Below, piece by piece: positions 15,684 through 23,964 of a stretch of 64,000 nt of DNA (positions are counted from its first letter, which is position 1; every line of letters begins with the position of its first letter). The notes under the pieces were generated by a model, which made no database searches, was not told the DNA's origin, and worked only from the letters and a program-made list of their open reading frames with translations. The stretch spans positions 1-64,000 of the forward strand of contig DWVE01000025.1 in NCBI GenBank assembly GCA_019120375.1, in the 5' to 3' direction. Source of the DNA: Allofournierella_A excrementavium. GTDB taxonomy: Bacteria > Bacillota > Clostridia > Oscillospirales > Ruminococcaceae. The position numbers were made by a program, and so were the translations under genes.

Positions 15684-15878
15684 ATGATGATGAATATGAC
15701 CGAAGAGAACGGCATGGTCCCGATGACCGACGAAGAATTCGACACCTATTTTGCCCTGGAGTCCGACCATCCGGACATCATGGAGAAAGCGGCGGCTGTT
15801 TTTGCCCAGCAGCCTGACCTGCCCTACGTCGAGATCGGCGAATTTATCGTGCCCAACCGCAAGCTGCTGGAAGACTGA
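15684..15878 (+). CDS. Small acidic protein of unknown function
   Basis: 64 residues, strongly acidic, with no recognised family, membrane segment or Cys. The sequence is helical and Asp/Glu-rich (TDEEFDTYFALE, PDIMEKAAAVFAQQ) and ends KLLED. Three in-frame ATG codons (15684, 15687, 15690) crowd the start and none has a good Shine-Dalgarno, so the exact start is uncertain. Support for a real gene is a near-consensus promoter about 70 bases upstream, codon bias like the neighbours, and a terminator 45 bases after the stop. It lies between sigG and convergent mutS2. Confidence 0.55.
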   Translation: MMMNMTEENGMVPMTDEEFDTYFALESDHPDIMEKAAAVFAQQPDLPYVEIGEFIVPNRKLLED

Positions 15879-15923
15879 CAGACCGGCGGTCCGCCTGCCG
15901 GGCCCCGGCTTTTCCGAACACGC

Positions 15924-15965
15924 AAAACAGGCTCCTCTCACCGGAGAGGAGCCTGTTTTTTGTTG
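15924..15965. terminator. Bidirectional terminator between the small protein gene and mutS2
   Basis: The arms AAAACAGGCTCCTCTC (15924-15939) and GAGAGGAGCCTGTTTT (15944-15959) enclose a four-base loop. T-runs lie on the plus side and a shorter one on the minus side. Confidence 0.9.
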
Positions 15966-15969
15966 GTTC

Positions 15970-18354
15970 TCACTTCAGTTCCACCACAGTCACGCCGGCC
16001 TCGCCCTCGCCGTAGCGGCCAAGGCGGAAGCTCTTGACGTTCTTGTGGCCCCGCAGGTGCTGGTGGATGGCGTTGCGCAGCGCGCCGGTGCCCTTGCCGT
16101 GGATGAGGTAGACCATGGTCTGGCCGTTCATCACCGCGTGGTCGATGAACTGGTCGGTCTCCATCAGCGCCTCCTCCACGGTCATGCCCAGCAGGTTTAT
16201 CTCCATGCTGGCGCTGCGCTCCACCCGCTGCACGGTGGTGCTGCGGGGCGCGGGAGCAGTGCGGCCGCCCTTCTTCTGGGGCTTTTGCAGCTTGTCCGGC
16301 GCTTTGAGCCCGGAGAGGGGCACCTTGGTCCGGATGATGCCGGCGCGCACCTCCACCATGCCGTTGCGGTCCGGCAGCGAGGTGACGGTGGCCAGCTGGT
16401 CATACTCGGCGATGACCACCTCCTGCCCCACCCGCACCTCTTTCAGCGGCACGAACTGGCGCACGGGGTTGTGGGCCACGTCGCTCTTGGCGAACAGGCG
16501 CTCGGCGTCCTTGCGGGCAATTTCCCGGGCGCGGGCGGCCCGCTGTGCGGCGGACTGTTTGTCGTCCTTTTGCAGCTTGTGCAGTTCGTCGGTGAGGGCG
16601 TAGGCCTCCGCCTGCACCTGCTGGGTCATCTGCCGCGCTTTGAGGCGGGCGGCTTCCAGCTCGGTCTCGCCCTGGCGCACCAGCGCGTCGCACTTTTCCC
16701 GGGCTTTTTCCAGCATCTTCTCCGCCTCGGCCTTGGCCTTTTCCGCCTCGTCCTGGCTCTCTTTCAGCTGCAGCTTCAAATCGTCCAGCTGAGCCAGCAC
16801 GTCGTCCAGCCGCTTGTCGTCGCTGGCAAGGTGGGTCTGGGCCCGCTGGATGACCCGGGCGGGCAGGCCAAGCTTTTCGCTGATGAGGAAGGCGTTGGAC
16901 TTGCCCGGCACGCCCACGCTGAGCTTGTAGGTGGGGCGCAGGCTCTCCACGTCGAACTCACAGCTGGCGTTCACCACGCCAGCCGTCTCCAGTGCGAACA
17001 CCTTGAGTTCGGAATAGTGGGTGGTGGCCATGACCAGCGCGTCCTGGATGCGCAGCTGCTCGATGATGCTCACCGCCAGCGCCGCGCCCTCGGCGGGGTC
17101 GGTGCCCGCGCCCAGCTCGTCCAGCAGCACCAGACTGCCCTTGAAGGCGTTGTCCAGGATGCCGGTGATCTTTTTCATGTGGCCGGAGAAGGTGGACAGG
17201 CTCTGTTCGATGCTCTGCTCGTCGCCGATGTCTACCAGATAGTCGGTGAACACGCATACGGTGCTGTGCTCGTGGGCGGGGATGAGCAGGCCGTGCTGAG
17301 CCATGGCGCAGAGCAGACCGGCGGTCTTGAGGGTGACGGTCTTGCCGCCGGTGTTAGGGCCGGTGATGACCAGGGTGTCGTAATTTTCGCCCAGGGCCAC
17401 GTCGATGGGCACCACCTTGTCGGGGTCGATAAGGGGGTGACGGGCCTTTTTCAGGTCAAAATGCACGTCGTCCGCCACTTGGGGCATCCAGGCCTTCTGC
17501 TCCAGGGCCAGATGGGCCTTGGCCAGCAGAACGTCGATGTCCAGCATGGCCTTGTAGCTGAAGTTGAACATCGGCTCAATGGAGGCCACCTGCTCGGTGA
17601 AGGCGATGAGGATGCGTTCGATCTCTGCCTTCTCCTGGCTGCGCAGCTGCATGATCTTGGCGTTGGCCTCCACCACGGCGGTGGGCTCCACGAACACGGT
17701 GGCGCCGCTGCTGGACACGTCGTGGATGACGCCGCCCACTTCGCCCCGGTACTCCGCCCGCACCGGCACCACGAAGCGGCCGTTTCGGATGGAGACCACC
17801 GCGTCCTGCAAAAACTTGTTGGTGGTGCTGTTTTTGATGATGGCGTCCAGCTTGTCCCGGATGGAGTTTTCGGTGGCCTGTATCTTGCGGCGCACCTCGA
17901 ACAGGGTGTTGCTGGCCGTGTCTGCCATTTCCTCCGGCGAGAGGATGGCGGAGCTTATCTGCTTTTCCAGCCCGGGCTGGGGGCTGAGGGCGTAGAATAG
18001 ATCGTCCACCGGCAGCATGTCATGCTCGGTGAGGCCGTACCAGGACACCAGATTCTGGAAGTTGCGCAGCGCGCCCGCCACTTCCAGCAGTTCCGCCATG
18101 GAGAGCACACCGCCCTTGACGGCGCGGCTCACCACCTTGTCCACGCCGGACACGCCGCCAAACCGGGGGCTGCCGTTTTTCAGCAGCAGGCTGGCGATGG
18201 CGTCGGTCTGACTCAGGGCATAGCGCACCTCGTCGGGCGTTTCGCCCGCGGGCTGCTCCAAAAGCAGGGTGCGGGCCTCAGGGCAGACGGCCAGCGCCGC
18301 CGCCTTTTCCAGGATCTTGTCCAGTTCCAGTGTTTTGCGATAGCTTGTATCCAT
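15970..18354 (-). CDS. mutS2: Endonuclease MutS2
   Basis: A 794-residue MutS-family ATPase with a C-terminal Smr nuclease domain. In Firmicutes such proteins limit recombination or act as ribosome-collision rescue factors (RqcU). Core and lever helices occupy 1-320. Walker A is ITGPNTGGKTVT (near 334) and Walker B is LVLLDELGAGTDP. A long charged coiled coil (about 510-640) leads to the Smr domain (about 715-794) with NLLGMTVEEA and the YLIHGKGTGALR motif. ATG 18354 is preceded by AGGAG. The gene ends the leftward yqfC-to-mutS2 run, just after recO. Confidence 0.96.
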   Translation of the reverse strand: MDTSYRKTLELDKILEKAAALAVCPEARTLLLEQPAGETPDEVRYALSQTDAIASLLLKNGSPRFGGVSGVDKVVSRAVKGGVLSMAELLEVAGALRNFQNLVSWYGLTEHDMLPVDDLFYALSPQPGLEKQISSAILSPEEMADTASNTLFEVRRKIQATENSIRDKLDAIIKNSTTNKFLQDAVVSIRNGRFVVPVRAEYRGEVGGVIHDVSSSGATVFVEPTAVVEANAKIMQLRSQEKAEIERILIAFTEQVASIEPMFNFSYKAMLDIDVLLAKAHLALEQKAWMPQVADDVHFDLKKARHPLIDPDKVVPIDVALGENYDTLVITGPNTGGKTVTLKTAGLLCAMAQHGLLIPAHEHSTVCVFTDYLVDIGDEQSIEQSLSTFSGHMKKITGILDNAFKGSLVLLDELGAGTDPAEGAALAVSIIEQLRIQDALVMATTHYSELKVFALETAGVVNASCEFDVESLRPTYKLSVGVPGKSNAFLISEKLGLPARVIQRAQTHLASDDKRLDDVLAQLDDLKLQLKESQDEAEKAKAEAEKMLEKAREKCDALVRQGETELEAARLKARQMTQQVQAEAYALTDELHKLQKDDKQSAAQRAARAREIARKDAERLFAKSDVAHNPVRQFVPLKEVRVGQEVVIAEYDQLATVTSLPDRNGMVEVRAGIIRTKVPLSGLKAPDKLQKPQKKGGRTAPAPRSTTVQRVERSASMEINLLGMTVEEALMETDQFIDHAVMNGQTMVYLIHGKGTGALRNAIHQHLRGHKNVKSFRLGRYGEGEAGVTVVELK

Positions 18355-18398
18355 GATTCTCCTCAAAAGGGCGCATCGCGCCCGCTATGTAGTTCAGT

Positions 18399-19142
18399 TC
18401 ACTCCATCACAGAGTGAAGGAAATCCAGCGTTTTCAGGGGCTTGTCCAGCCGGGCGGCGGCGTAGCGCTCGGTGACGCGGCCCAGTTTTTCCAGGCTTTT
18501 GGGCGAAAGGGAGAAGGCGAACACCTTCTTGTCCTCCACCAGGGCGATGTGGCGCAGGGCGATGAGCGCGCCCTCGTCCAGATTGGGCGCAAGGCCCTGG
18601 GCCTCGGCGCAGTCGCCGCAGAGCAGCTCGCCCGCGCCGATGTCGAAGTAAAAATCGCCGCCGTCGTATTTCTGGCAGCTTTTGCAGCAAAGCAGCGCGG
18701 GCATGTATCCTGCCTCGCACACCGAGCGCAGCTCATAGACCGCCTTTATCTGGGCCAGTGGCTTTTTCTGCTCGCTGATGAGGTAGAGGCTGTTGAGCAG
18801 AAGGCGCAGCTGAGCCGCCGCCTCGCCGCCGCTGGGCAGCAGGGTCTGGGCGATCTCCGCCAGATACATGGCCAGCGCCATGCCCTCGATGCTTTTGGGC
18901 AGGCCGAAAAACACCTGTTTGACCTGGGCGTCATCCACCATATACATGGACTTGCCCGCAAACAGGGTGAATTCCGAATAGCAAAAAAGCCCGCAGGCAC
19001 TGAAAAGTTTGCTTTTCAGGCGCAGGCTTCCCTTGGCAGATGCGGAGATAAGGCCGTGCTCCGGGGTGAGGATGGTGAGGATACGGTCAGATTCCCCCAC
19101 CTTCACTTCCCGCAGCACCAGGCCCGGCGTCACCAGTTGCAT
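18399..19142 (-). CDS. recO: DNA repair protein RecO
   Basis: A 247-residue recombination mediator that loads RecA at gaps with RecF/RecR. The N-terminal OB fold begins VTPGLVLREVKVGESDRILTI. A central helical region follows, and the C-terminal zinc site is formed by CCKSCQKY and CGDCAEAQG (about 155-190). Its start ATG 19142 has GGGAGACGAAC as a ribosome site inside the upstream yqzL frame, which it overlaps by 56 bases. It sits between yqzL and mutS2 in the conserved era-yqzL-recO order. Confidence 0.94.
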   Translation of the reverse strand: MQLVTPGLVLREVKVGESDRILTILTPEHGLISASAKGSLRLKSKLFSACGLFCYSEFTLFAGKSMYMVDDAQVKQVFFGLPKSIEGMALAMYLAEIAQTLLPSGGEAAAQLRLLLNSLYLISEQKKPLAQIKAVYELRSVCEAGYMPALLCCKSCQKYDGGDFYFDIGAGELLCGDCAEAQGLAPNLDEGALIALRHIALVEDKKVFAFSLSPKSLEKLGRVTERYAAARLDKPLKTLDFLHSVME

Positions 19143-19275
19143 GTTCGTCTCCCGCGGGCGGCGGCAGCCCGGGCTGCCCGGTGCGCAGAGCCTTTTTGTA
19201 GTTCAGGTACTCCCGCACGCCGCCGGTCGTTTCAAACTCTTTCCAATCTTTCCAATAAGAACCGCTGCTGTCCAT
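19087..19275 (-). CDS. yqzL: YqzL family small protein
   Basis: A 62-residue protein whose first 30 residues (YWKDWKEFETTGGVREYLNYK) match the YqzL pattern of aromatic-rich start, TG, then YL.YK. In Bacillus yqzL lies between era and recO, exactly as here. The function is unknown. The C-terminal half is low-complexity Gly/Ala/Pro and overlaps the start of recO by 56 bases in another frame, so the coding value of that tail is uncertain. A GGGGGC run precedes ATG 19275. Confidence 0.72.
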   Translation of the reverse strand: MDSSGSYWKDWKEFETTGGVREYLNYKKALRTGQPGLPPPAGDEHATGDAGPGAAGSEGGGI

Positions 19276-19386
19276 CGCTGGTCGCCCCCTGGTGGTACTG
19301 TTCCACCATTGTACGCCGGTATGCCCGGAAAAGTTGTCCAGCGATGTAGAAAAATTTTTGCGATGTGTCGTGTTTAACCGACAACA

Positions 19387-20280
19387 TCATTTGTTTTGAA
19401 CAAAGCCAAAGTCGTTCAAAAGGAAGTCGCTGTCACGCCAGTCGTCCTTCACCTTGACCCAGCACTGAAGGTTCACCTTTGCGCCCAAAAACTCCTCACA
19501 GTCCACCCGGGCGGCGCTGGCGATTTTTTTCAGCATCTGGCCGCCCTTGCCGATGACCATGCCCTTATGGCTCTTGCGCTCGCAGTAGATGTTGGCGTCG
19601 ATGTCGATGATGTTTTTGTCTTCCCGCTCTTTGAAGCGCTCCACCGTGACGGCGATGCCGTGGGGCACCTCGTCCCGCAGGAAAAGCAGCATCTTCTCCC
19701 GCAGAATTTCGCTCACCAGCGCCTTTTCCGGCATGTCGGTGTAGGCGTCGTCGTCGAAATAGTGGGGGCCTTCCACCCCGTAGGCGGCCAGGATGCCAAA
19801 CAGTTCCTCGCAGCCCTTGTCCTCTCGGACGCTGATGGCCACGACCTTGTCGAACACGCCCAAAGCCTCCAGCTTTGCGGTGCGCGCCGCCAGGTCCGCC
19901 TCGTCTTTGAGGGTGTCGGTCTTGTTGATGACCGCCACGGCGGGGGTGCCCCGCAGCGCGTCGACCATGGCCTGCTCGGCCTCGGTGAACTCGCCGTAGG
20001 GCTCAAAGAGCATCAGGCTCACGTCCACATCCGCCACGCTGTCGGTCACGGTCTTGCTCATCCGCTCGCCCAGCTTTGTGCGGGGGATGTGCACGCCGGG
20101 GGTGTCCAGCAGGACATACTGCACCGGCCCGCGGGTGACGATGCCGGTGATGCGGGTGCGAGTGGTCTGGGGTTTTGAGGTGACGATGGCCACCTTCTCC
20201 CCCACCAGCCGGTTGGTCAGGCTGGATTTGCCCACGTTGGGCTTGCCCACAAGGGCCACAAAAACCGATGAGGTCTGCAA
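19387..20280 (-). CDS. era: GTPase Era
   Basis: A 297-residue essential GTPase that binds the 3' end of 16S rRNA during 30S assembly. G1 is GKPNVGKSS, G3 DTPGVH, and G4 NKTD. The KH domain sits at the C-terminus around KGMVIGKGGQMLKKIASAAR. The start is taken as TTG 20280, with AAAGGATG seven bases upstream, because it lies four bases after the dgkA stop and gives the family's normal N-terminus. The open frame upstream overlaps dgkA and has no Era similarity. Confidence 0.96.
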   Translation of the reverse strand: MQTSSVFVALVGKPNVGKSSLTNRLVGEKVAIVTSKPQTTRTRITGIVTRGPVQYVLLDTPGVHIPRTKLGERMSKTVTDSVADVDVSLMLFEPYGEFTEAEQAMVDALRGTPAVAVINKTDTLKDEADLAARTAKLEALGVFDKVVAISVREDKGCEELFGILAAYGVEGPHYFDDDAYTDMPEKALVSEILREKMLLFLRDEVPHGIAVTVERFKEREDKNIIDIDANIYCERKSHKGMVIGKGGQMLKKIASAARVDCEEFLGAKVNLQCWVKVKDDWRDSDFLLNDFGFVQNK

Positions 20281-20284
20281 AGGA

Positions 20285-20743
20285 TCATCCTTTCTTTCTT
20301 TCGGGCCAGAACACAAAGAACCAGGCCCCAGCCAGCGACGCCGCCAGCAGGGCCAGGGCCCAGGGGTGCGCGAAGAACCAGCCGGGGATGGCGCACAGCA
20401 CCTCCGGCTGCCAGAACAGCATCACGCCCACAGCCGCCGAAGCGATGCTGAAGGTCAGCACCGCGCCCGCGGCCATGTCTTTGGCGCCGCCCGCCGCCCG
20501 CCAGTGGGCGGGGTCGGGGGATTCCACCGACCGCTCGATGGCAGAGTTGACCAGCTCCAGCGCGATCACGCCGCCGATGCAGAGAAACAGCAGGGCGTAC
20601 TCCACCGCGCTGAAGGAATAGAACAGGCTGGCCAGCAGCACGTATGCCCCGGCGCACAGGTGAAAGCGCAGGTTGCGCTCCTCTTTCACCGCGGCCCAGA
20701 AGCCTTGCGCCGCATAGCCAAACCCGGCAAAAAACCGCCGCAT
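20285..20743 (-). CDS. dgkA: Undecaprenol/diacylglycerol kinase (DgkA family)
   Basis: A 152-residue integral membrane lipid kinase; Gram-positive members phosphorylate undecaprenol for wall synthesis. The N-terminal amphipathic EERNLRFH block, the catalytic LELVNSAIERSVE and the AKDMAAGAVL motif are in family order. The usual three transmembrane helices are followed here by an extra C-terminal hydrophobic pair (about 105-145) beyond the common ~120-residue length. It lies one base after ybeY and four before era. Confidence 0.92.
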   Translation of the reverse strand: MRRFFAGFGYAAQGFWAAVKEERNLRFHLCAGAYVLLASLFYSFSAVEYALLFLCIGGVIALELVNSAIERSVESPDPAHWRAAGGAKDMAAGAVLTFSIASAAVGVMLFWQPEVLCAIPGWFFAHPWALALLAASLAGAWFFVFWPERKKG

Positions 20744-20744
20744 A

Positions 20745-21245
20745 TCAGATCTGGTCCGCCGTGTAGGACACAGTGCGGGGCAGGCCCAGCTGGATGAGCA
20801 CGGCCTCTTCCTTTTCCCGCATCTTCACCGCGGCAAGGCCGCCCTGCTCGTGGTCATAGCCCAGCAGGTGCAGCATGGAGTGCACAGTGAGGAAGGCCAC
20901 TTCCCGCTGCAGCGGGTGGCCGTAGAGTTCCGCCTGCTCCATCGCCTTCTCCATGGAGATCACGATGTCGCCCAGAAGGCAGGCGCCGGTGTCCTGGTCC
21001 ACGTCGTACTTGCCGTCCTCGCCCAAGGGGAAGCTGAGCACGTCGGTGGGCATATCTTTGCCCCGGTACTGGGCGTTCAGGGTCTGGATCTCGGCGTTGT
21101 CCACGAAGGTCACACTGATCTCCGCGGGCTGCTCGAACCCCTCAAACTCCAGCACAGCGTTGCAGCTGCGGCGGATCAGGATGCGCAGGCCCGAGGGGAT
21201 CTTCACCTTCTTCTGCTGGTTTGTGATCAACACTTTGTTTGACAC
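20745..21245 (-). CDS. ybeY: Endoribonuclease YbeY (16S rRNA maturation)
   Basis: A 166-residue metallo-RNase involved in 16S 3' processing and ribosome quality control. The zinc signature is HSMLHLLGYDH (three histidines), with upstream TDVLSFPL and GDIVIS blocks. The family usually has HG at the first positions; Ser replaces Gly here, which does not alter metal ligands. It lies between phoH and dgkA. The PgpH-type HD phosphodiesterase that often separates phoH and ybeY is missing. Confidence 0.94.
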   Translation of the reverse strand: MSNKVLITNQQKKVKIPSGLRILIRRSCNAVLEFEGFEQPAEISVTFVDNAEIQTLNAQYRGKDMPTDVLSFPLGEDGKYDVDQDTGACLLGDIVISMEKAMEQAELYGHPLQREVAFLTVHSMLHLLGYDHEQGGLAAVKMREKEEAVLIQLGLPRTVSYTADQI

Positions 21246-21326
21246 ACCGTTTCACCTCTTCATGTTTTTAATGGTTCCGTTCGCGGGGTCCCGCCCGCGC
21301 AAAACGCCCCGGCTCAGGGCGTCAGT

Positions 21327-22292
21327 TCAGGGATTGCGCCGCTGCCGCGCCACCCGGTCGTAGGCCTTGACGATCTCCTGCACCAGACGGTGGCGCACCA
21401 CGTCCTTTTCGGTGAAGTAGACCCGGGCGATGCCCTCCACATTCTTCAGCACGTTCAAGGCGTCCAGAAGGCCGCTGCGGCTGCGGTCTGGCAGGTCGAT
21501 CTGGGTCACGTCGCCGGTGACCACCACCTTGCTGCCGGTGCCCATGCGGGTGAGGAACATCTTCATCTGCTCCCGGCTGGTGTTCTGGGCCTCGTCCAGG
21601 ATGATGAAGGCGTCGTCCAGCGTGCGGCCGCGCATGTAGGCCAGCGGGGCCACCTCGATGGTCTGCTTTTCCAGCAGCTTCTGGAAGCTCTCGGCCCCCA
21701 GCATGTCGAACAGGCCGTCATAGAGCGGGCGGAGATAGGGGTCCACCTTGTTCTGCAGATCGCCGGGCAGAAAGCCCAGCTTCTCCCCCGCCTCCACGGC
21801 GGGCCGGGTGAGGATGATGCGGCTGACCTCTTTGCTCTTGAAGGCCTTCACCGCCATGGCCACCGCAAGATAGGTCTTGCCGGTGCCGGCAGGGCCCACG
21901 CCGAAGGTGATGGCGTTCTGCTTGATGGCCTGCAGGTACTCCCGCTGGCCCAGCGTCTTGGGGCGCACGGGCCGCCCCTTGGCGGTCACGGCCACAAAGT
22001 CCTGGGTGAGCTCCCGTACACGGCGCTCTTCCCCTGCGCCGGCCAGACTGATGCAGTAGCGCACCGTCTGCTCTTCCAGCGGGGTGTGGTTTTCCAGCAA
22101 TGTGAGCATGGCGTCCACCGCGCGGGCGGCTGCCGCCACCTGCTCCGGCTCGCCGGTGAATTTGATCTGGGAGCCGCGGCACACCGCCGTGATGGAAAAC
22201 TCGTTCTCCAAAAGGCGGATGTTCTCGTCCCGGCTGCCAAAAATCTCCAGCGCTGTTTCTACACTGTTCAGCTCGATCAGTTTTTCTGCCAT
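21327..22292 (-). CDS. phoH: PhoH family ATPase
   Basis: A 321-residue PhoH-like protein (YqfE/YbeZ group), a predicted RNA-associated NTPase linked to YbeY. An N-terminal KH-like region (FGSRDENIRLLENEF) precedes Walker A GPAGTGKTYLAVA and Walker B FIILDEAQNT, with the TGD motif VVTGDVTQIDLP. ATG 22292 is chosen because AGGTG precedes it and the family N-terminus starts here. Upstream codons are open but overlap yqfD's end. Confidence 0.94.
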   Translation of the reverse strand: MAEKLIELNSVETALEIFGSRDENIRLLENEFSITAVCRGSQIKFTGEPEQVAAAARAVDAMLTLLENHTPLEEQTVRYCISLAGAGEERRVRELTQDFVAVTAKGRPVRPKTLGQREYLQAIKQNAITFGVGPAGTGKTYLAVAMAVKAFKSKEVSRIILTRPAVEAGEKLGFLPGDLQNKVDPYLRPLYDGLFDMLGAESFQKLLEKQTIEVAPLAYMRGRTLDDAFIILDEAQNTSREQMKMFLTRMGTGSKVVVTGDVTQIDLPDRSRSGLLDALNVLKNVEGIARVYFTEKDVVRHRLVQEIVKAYDRVARQRRNP

Positions 22293-22422
22293 TCCACACC
22301 TGCTCACTTGCCGAAATCTCGCGGGGCCGGCCGATTGCACCTGCGCCCACAAATACATCGTTATTATACCACAAAATATTCCAATAGGAACTGTCTGTTT
22401 TACACAAAATTTTACGGCGTTT

Positions 22423-23577
22423 TCATCCACCCTTTTCCCGGGCAATGTCCGCCTTGAAATCCACCGTCATGGTGTAGGTCAAAGTGCCGCCGTCCCAGCT
22501 TTCCTGGCGGCTTTCGGCGATGATCTCCGCGTCCGGGAACTCCGCGTAAAGCTGGGCAAGGCAGGCAAAGCGGGCGTACTGGCGGGCGCCGTCCGGCGAG
22601 AGGTGGAACTGGCGCGCCTCCCGCTGGGGCACATACCGCTCCTCAATGGTGGCGGGCAGGGCAAATCCCAGCACGGTGAGCTGCCGGTGCACCGTGCGCA
22701 CCTCCCCGCCCTCCGGCAGCTGCACACCCAGTTCCAGCGTGTGCCCGAACAGGCGCAGGCGGCAGCTGCCGGCCACCCTGCCGGTGAGCGCCTGCACCTC
22801 ATAGGTGGAAGGCTGCACGCACTGGTAGGTCTTTTTCACCGCCGCCACCACCAGCCCTTTGGCGTGGCTTTCCACCGGCTGCTCGTATGGGTCCGGCTTG
22901 TAAGCGCTCACCAGCACGTCCCCGGCGGCGACGGTCTGCCCCACTGATTTGACGGCGAATCCCTCCTGGGCGTTCACCTCCAGCAGGATGCCGTCCGCCG
23001 CCGCCACCAGGTCCACCGGGTCGTTGGATTCGATGGCAGGCTTTTGCAGCGCGGGGCTGGCTTCCACCACCAGCCGCCCCTTCTCAAAGTTCAGTGACAC
23101 CCAGCCGAAGGCTTCGTCCCCGTCCATAAGCTGTTTTTCCGCAAGGCGCAGTTTTTCCTGGGTTAAAACCGCGCCCTCGCAAATATCCATAGAATAGAGC
23201 GTCTGCTCCACCCGGCTGCGGGTCTCCGCGTCCAGCCCGTCGTATCGGATAGACCAGACGCTCCGCCCCAGCAGGTGCACCGCCGCCGCAAACACCAGCG
23301 GCGCGAGCACAAGCCCCCAGCGGCCCCGGTAAGCCCGCAGGCGGAAAAGCACGCCCCGCCTTTCCCTCACCCGCAGGCGGGTGCCGCAGCGCCGCGCCAG
23401 GCGGGAGACCTCCCGATACCGTCGGGCGGGCAGCCGCGCCGTGAATCCGTCCGCCGTGGGGCGGATGTTGTAAAGCGGGATGCCTTGTCGGCCGCACAGC
23501 GTGATAAGTTTTTCACTTCGCCCGCCGAAAGCAGTGAAGTCAACGCCTGCGAAACAGTTTGCCCAAATCAGCCTCAT
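22423..23577 (-). CDS. yqfD: Sporulation protein YqfD
   Basis: A 384-residue membrane protein of the YqfD family, made in the mother cell under sigma-E in Bacillus. A cytoplasmic N-terminal domain contains the family's FRLRAYRGRW segment just before a single transmembrane helix (about 87-106, LVLAPLVFAAAVHLLG). A long extracytoplasmic region with GWVSLNFEKGRLVVE follows. The exact function is unknown, and Bacillus mutants have sporulation defects. It starts four bases after the yqfC stop. Confidence 0.92.
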   Translation of the reverse strand: MRLIWANCFAGVDFTAFGGRSEKLITLCGRQGIPLYNIRPTADGFTARLPARRYREVSRLARRCGTRLRVRERRGVLFRLRAYRGRWGLVLAPLVFAAAVHLLGRSVWSIRYDGLDAETRSRVEQTLYSMDICEGAVLTQEKLRLAEKQLMDGDEAFGWVSLNFEKGRLVVEASPALQKPAIESNDPVDLVAAADGILLEVNAQEGFAVKSVGQTVAAGDVLVSAYKPDPYEQPVESHAKGLVVAAVKKTYQCVQPSTYEVQALTGRVAGSCRLRLFGHTLELGVQLPEGGEVRTVHRQLTVLGFALPATIEERYVPQREARQFHLSPDGARQYARFACLAQLYAEFPDAEIIAESRQESWDGGTLTYTMTVDFKADIAREKGG

Positions 23578-23580
23578 CGT

Positions 23581-23877
23581 TTACCTCTCGTTTGAAAATT
23601 CCGCGCGGAATATCTTCCCCTTCAGAGTAAGCATCCGCCCGCCGACGCCGCACAGGGTAAGCTCGTCGCCGTAGAGGCTCACCTGCCAGCCGCCCATATC
23701 CAGCCGTATCTGGTTCTCGTCGTAAAGCAAAACACCTTTGCAACCTTCCACTTCCACCTGCCCGCCGCACTGGATGTGCAAAACGGGCTGGCGGTAAAAG
23801 GCGGCGGGCGGCTGACGCACCAGCCGCTTCAGATAGGTCCCGGGGCTCTCCCGTCTGGTTTTGCGTTTATGTTTCAT
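23581..23877 (-). CDS. yqfC: Sporulation protein YqfC
   Basis: A 98-residue small protein beginning MKHKRKTRRE, with the family's beta-rich core (VEVEGCKGVLLYDENQIRLDMGG, then VSLYGDELTLCGVGGRMLTLKGKI). YabP/YqfC proteins are sigma-E-dependent spore-coat or envelope-assembly factors; YabP is the better studied relative. ATG 23877 follows GGGGGCAGGAG. It heads the leftward operon, divergent from ylbJ, with 87 bases between the two starts. That arrangement suits shared mother-cell control. Confidence 0.88.
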   Translation of the reverse strand: MKHKRKTRRESPGTYLKRLVRQPPAAFYRQPVLHIQCGGQVEVEGCKGVLLYDENQIRLDMGGWQVSLYGDELTLCGVGGRMLTLKGKIFRAEFSNER

Positions 23878-23964
23878 CTCCTGCCCCCTGCCGCTTCTGT
23901 GACCTCTTTTGCGCGGCGCTGTGCGCCGCTTACCCTTATTTATATTAGCCGGGAGGATGAGCTT

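Noticed and set aside
15646..15687. Thirteen-codon leader peptide (GTG start) before the small acidic protein
   Set aside because: The AAGGAGG is about 18 bases from the GTG, too far for initiation, and the peptide has no regulatory codon run.
15751..18000. Long plus-strand open frame opposite mutS2
   Set aside because: Shadow frame; it also overlaps the small acidic protein and a terminator.
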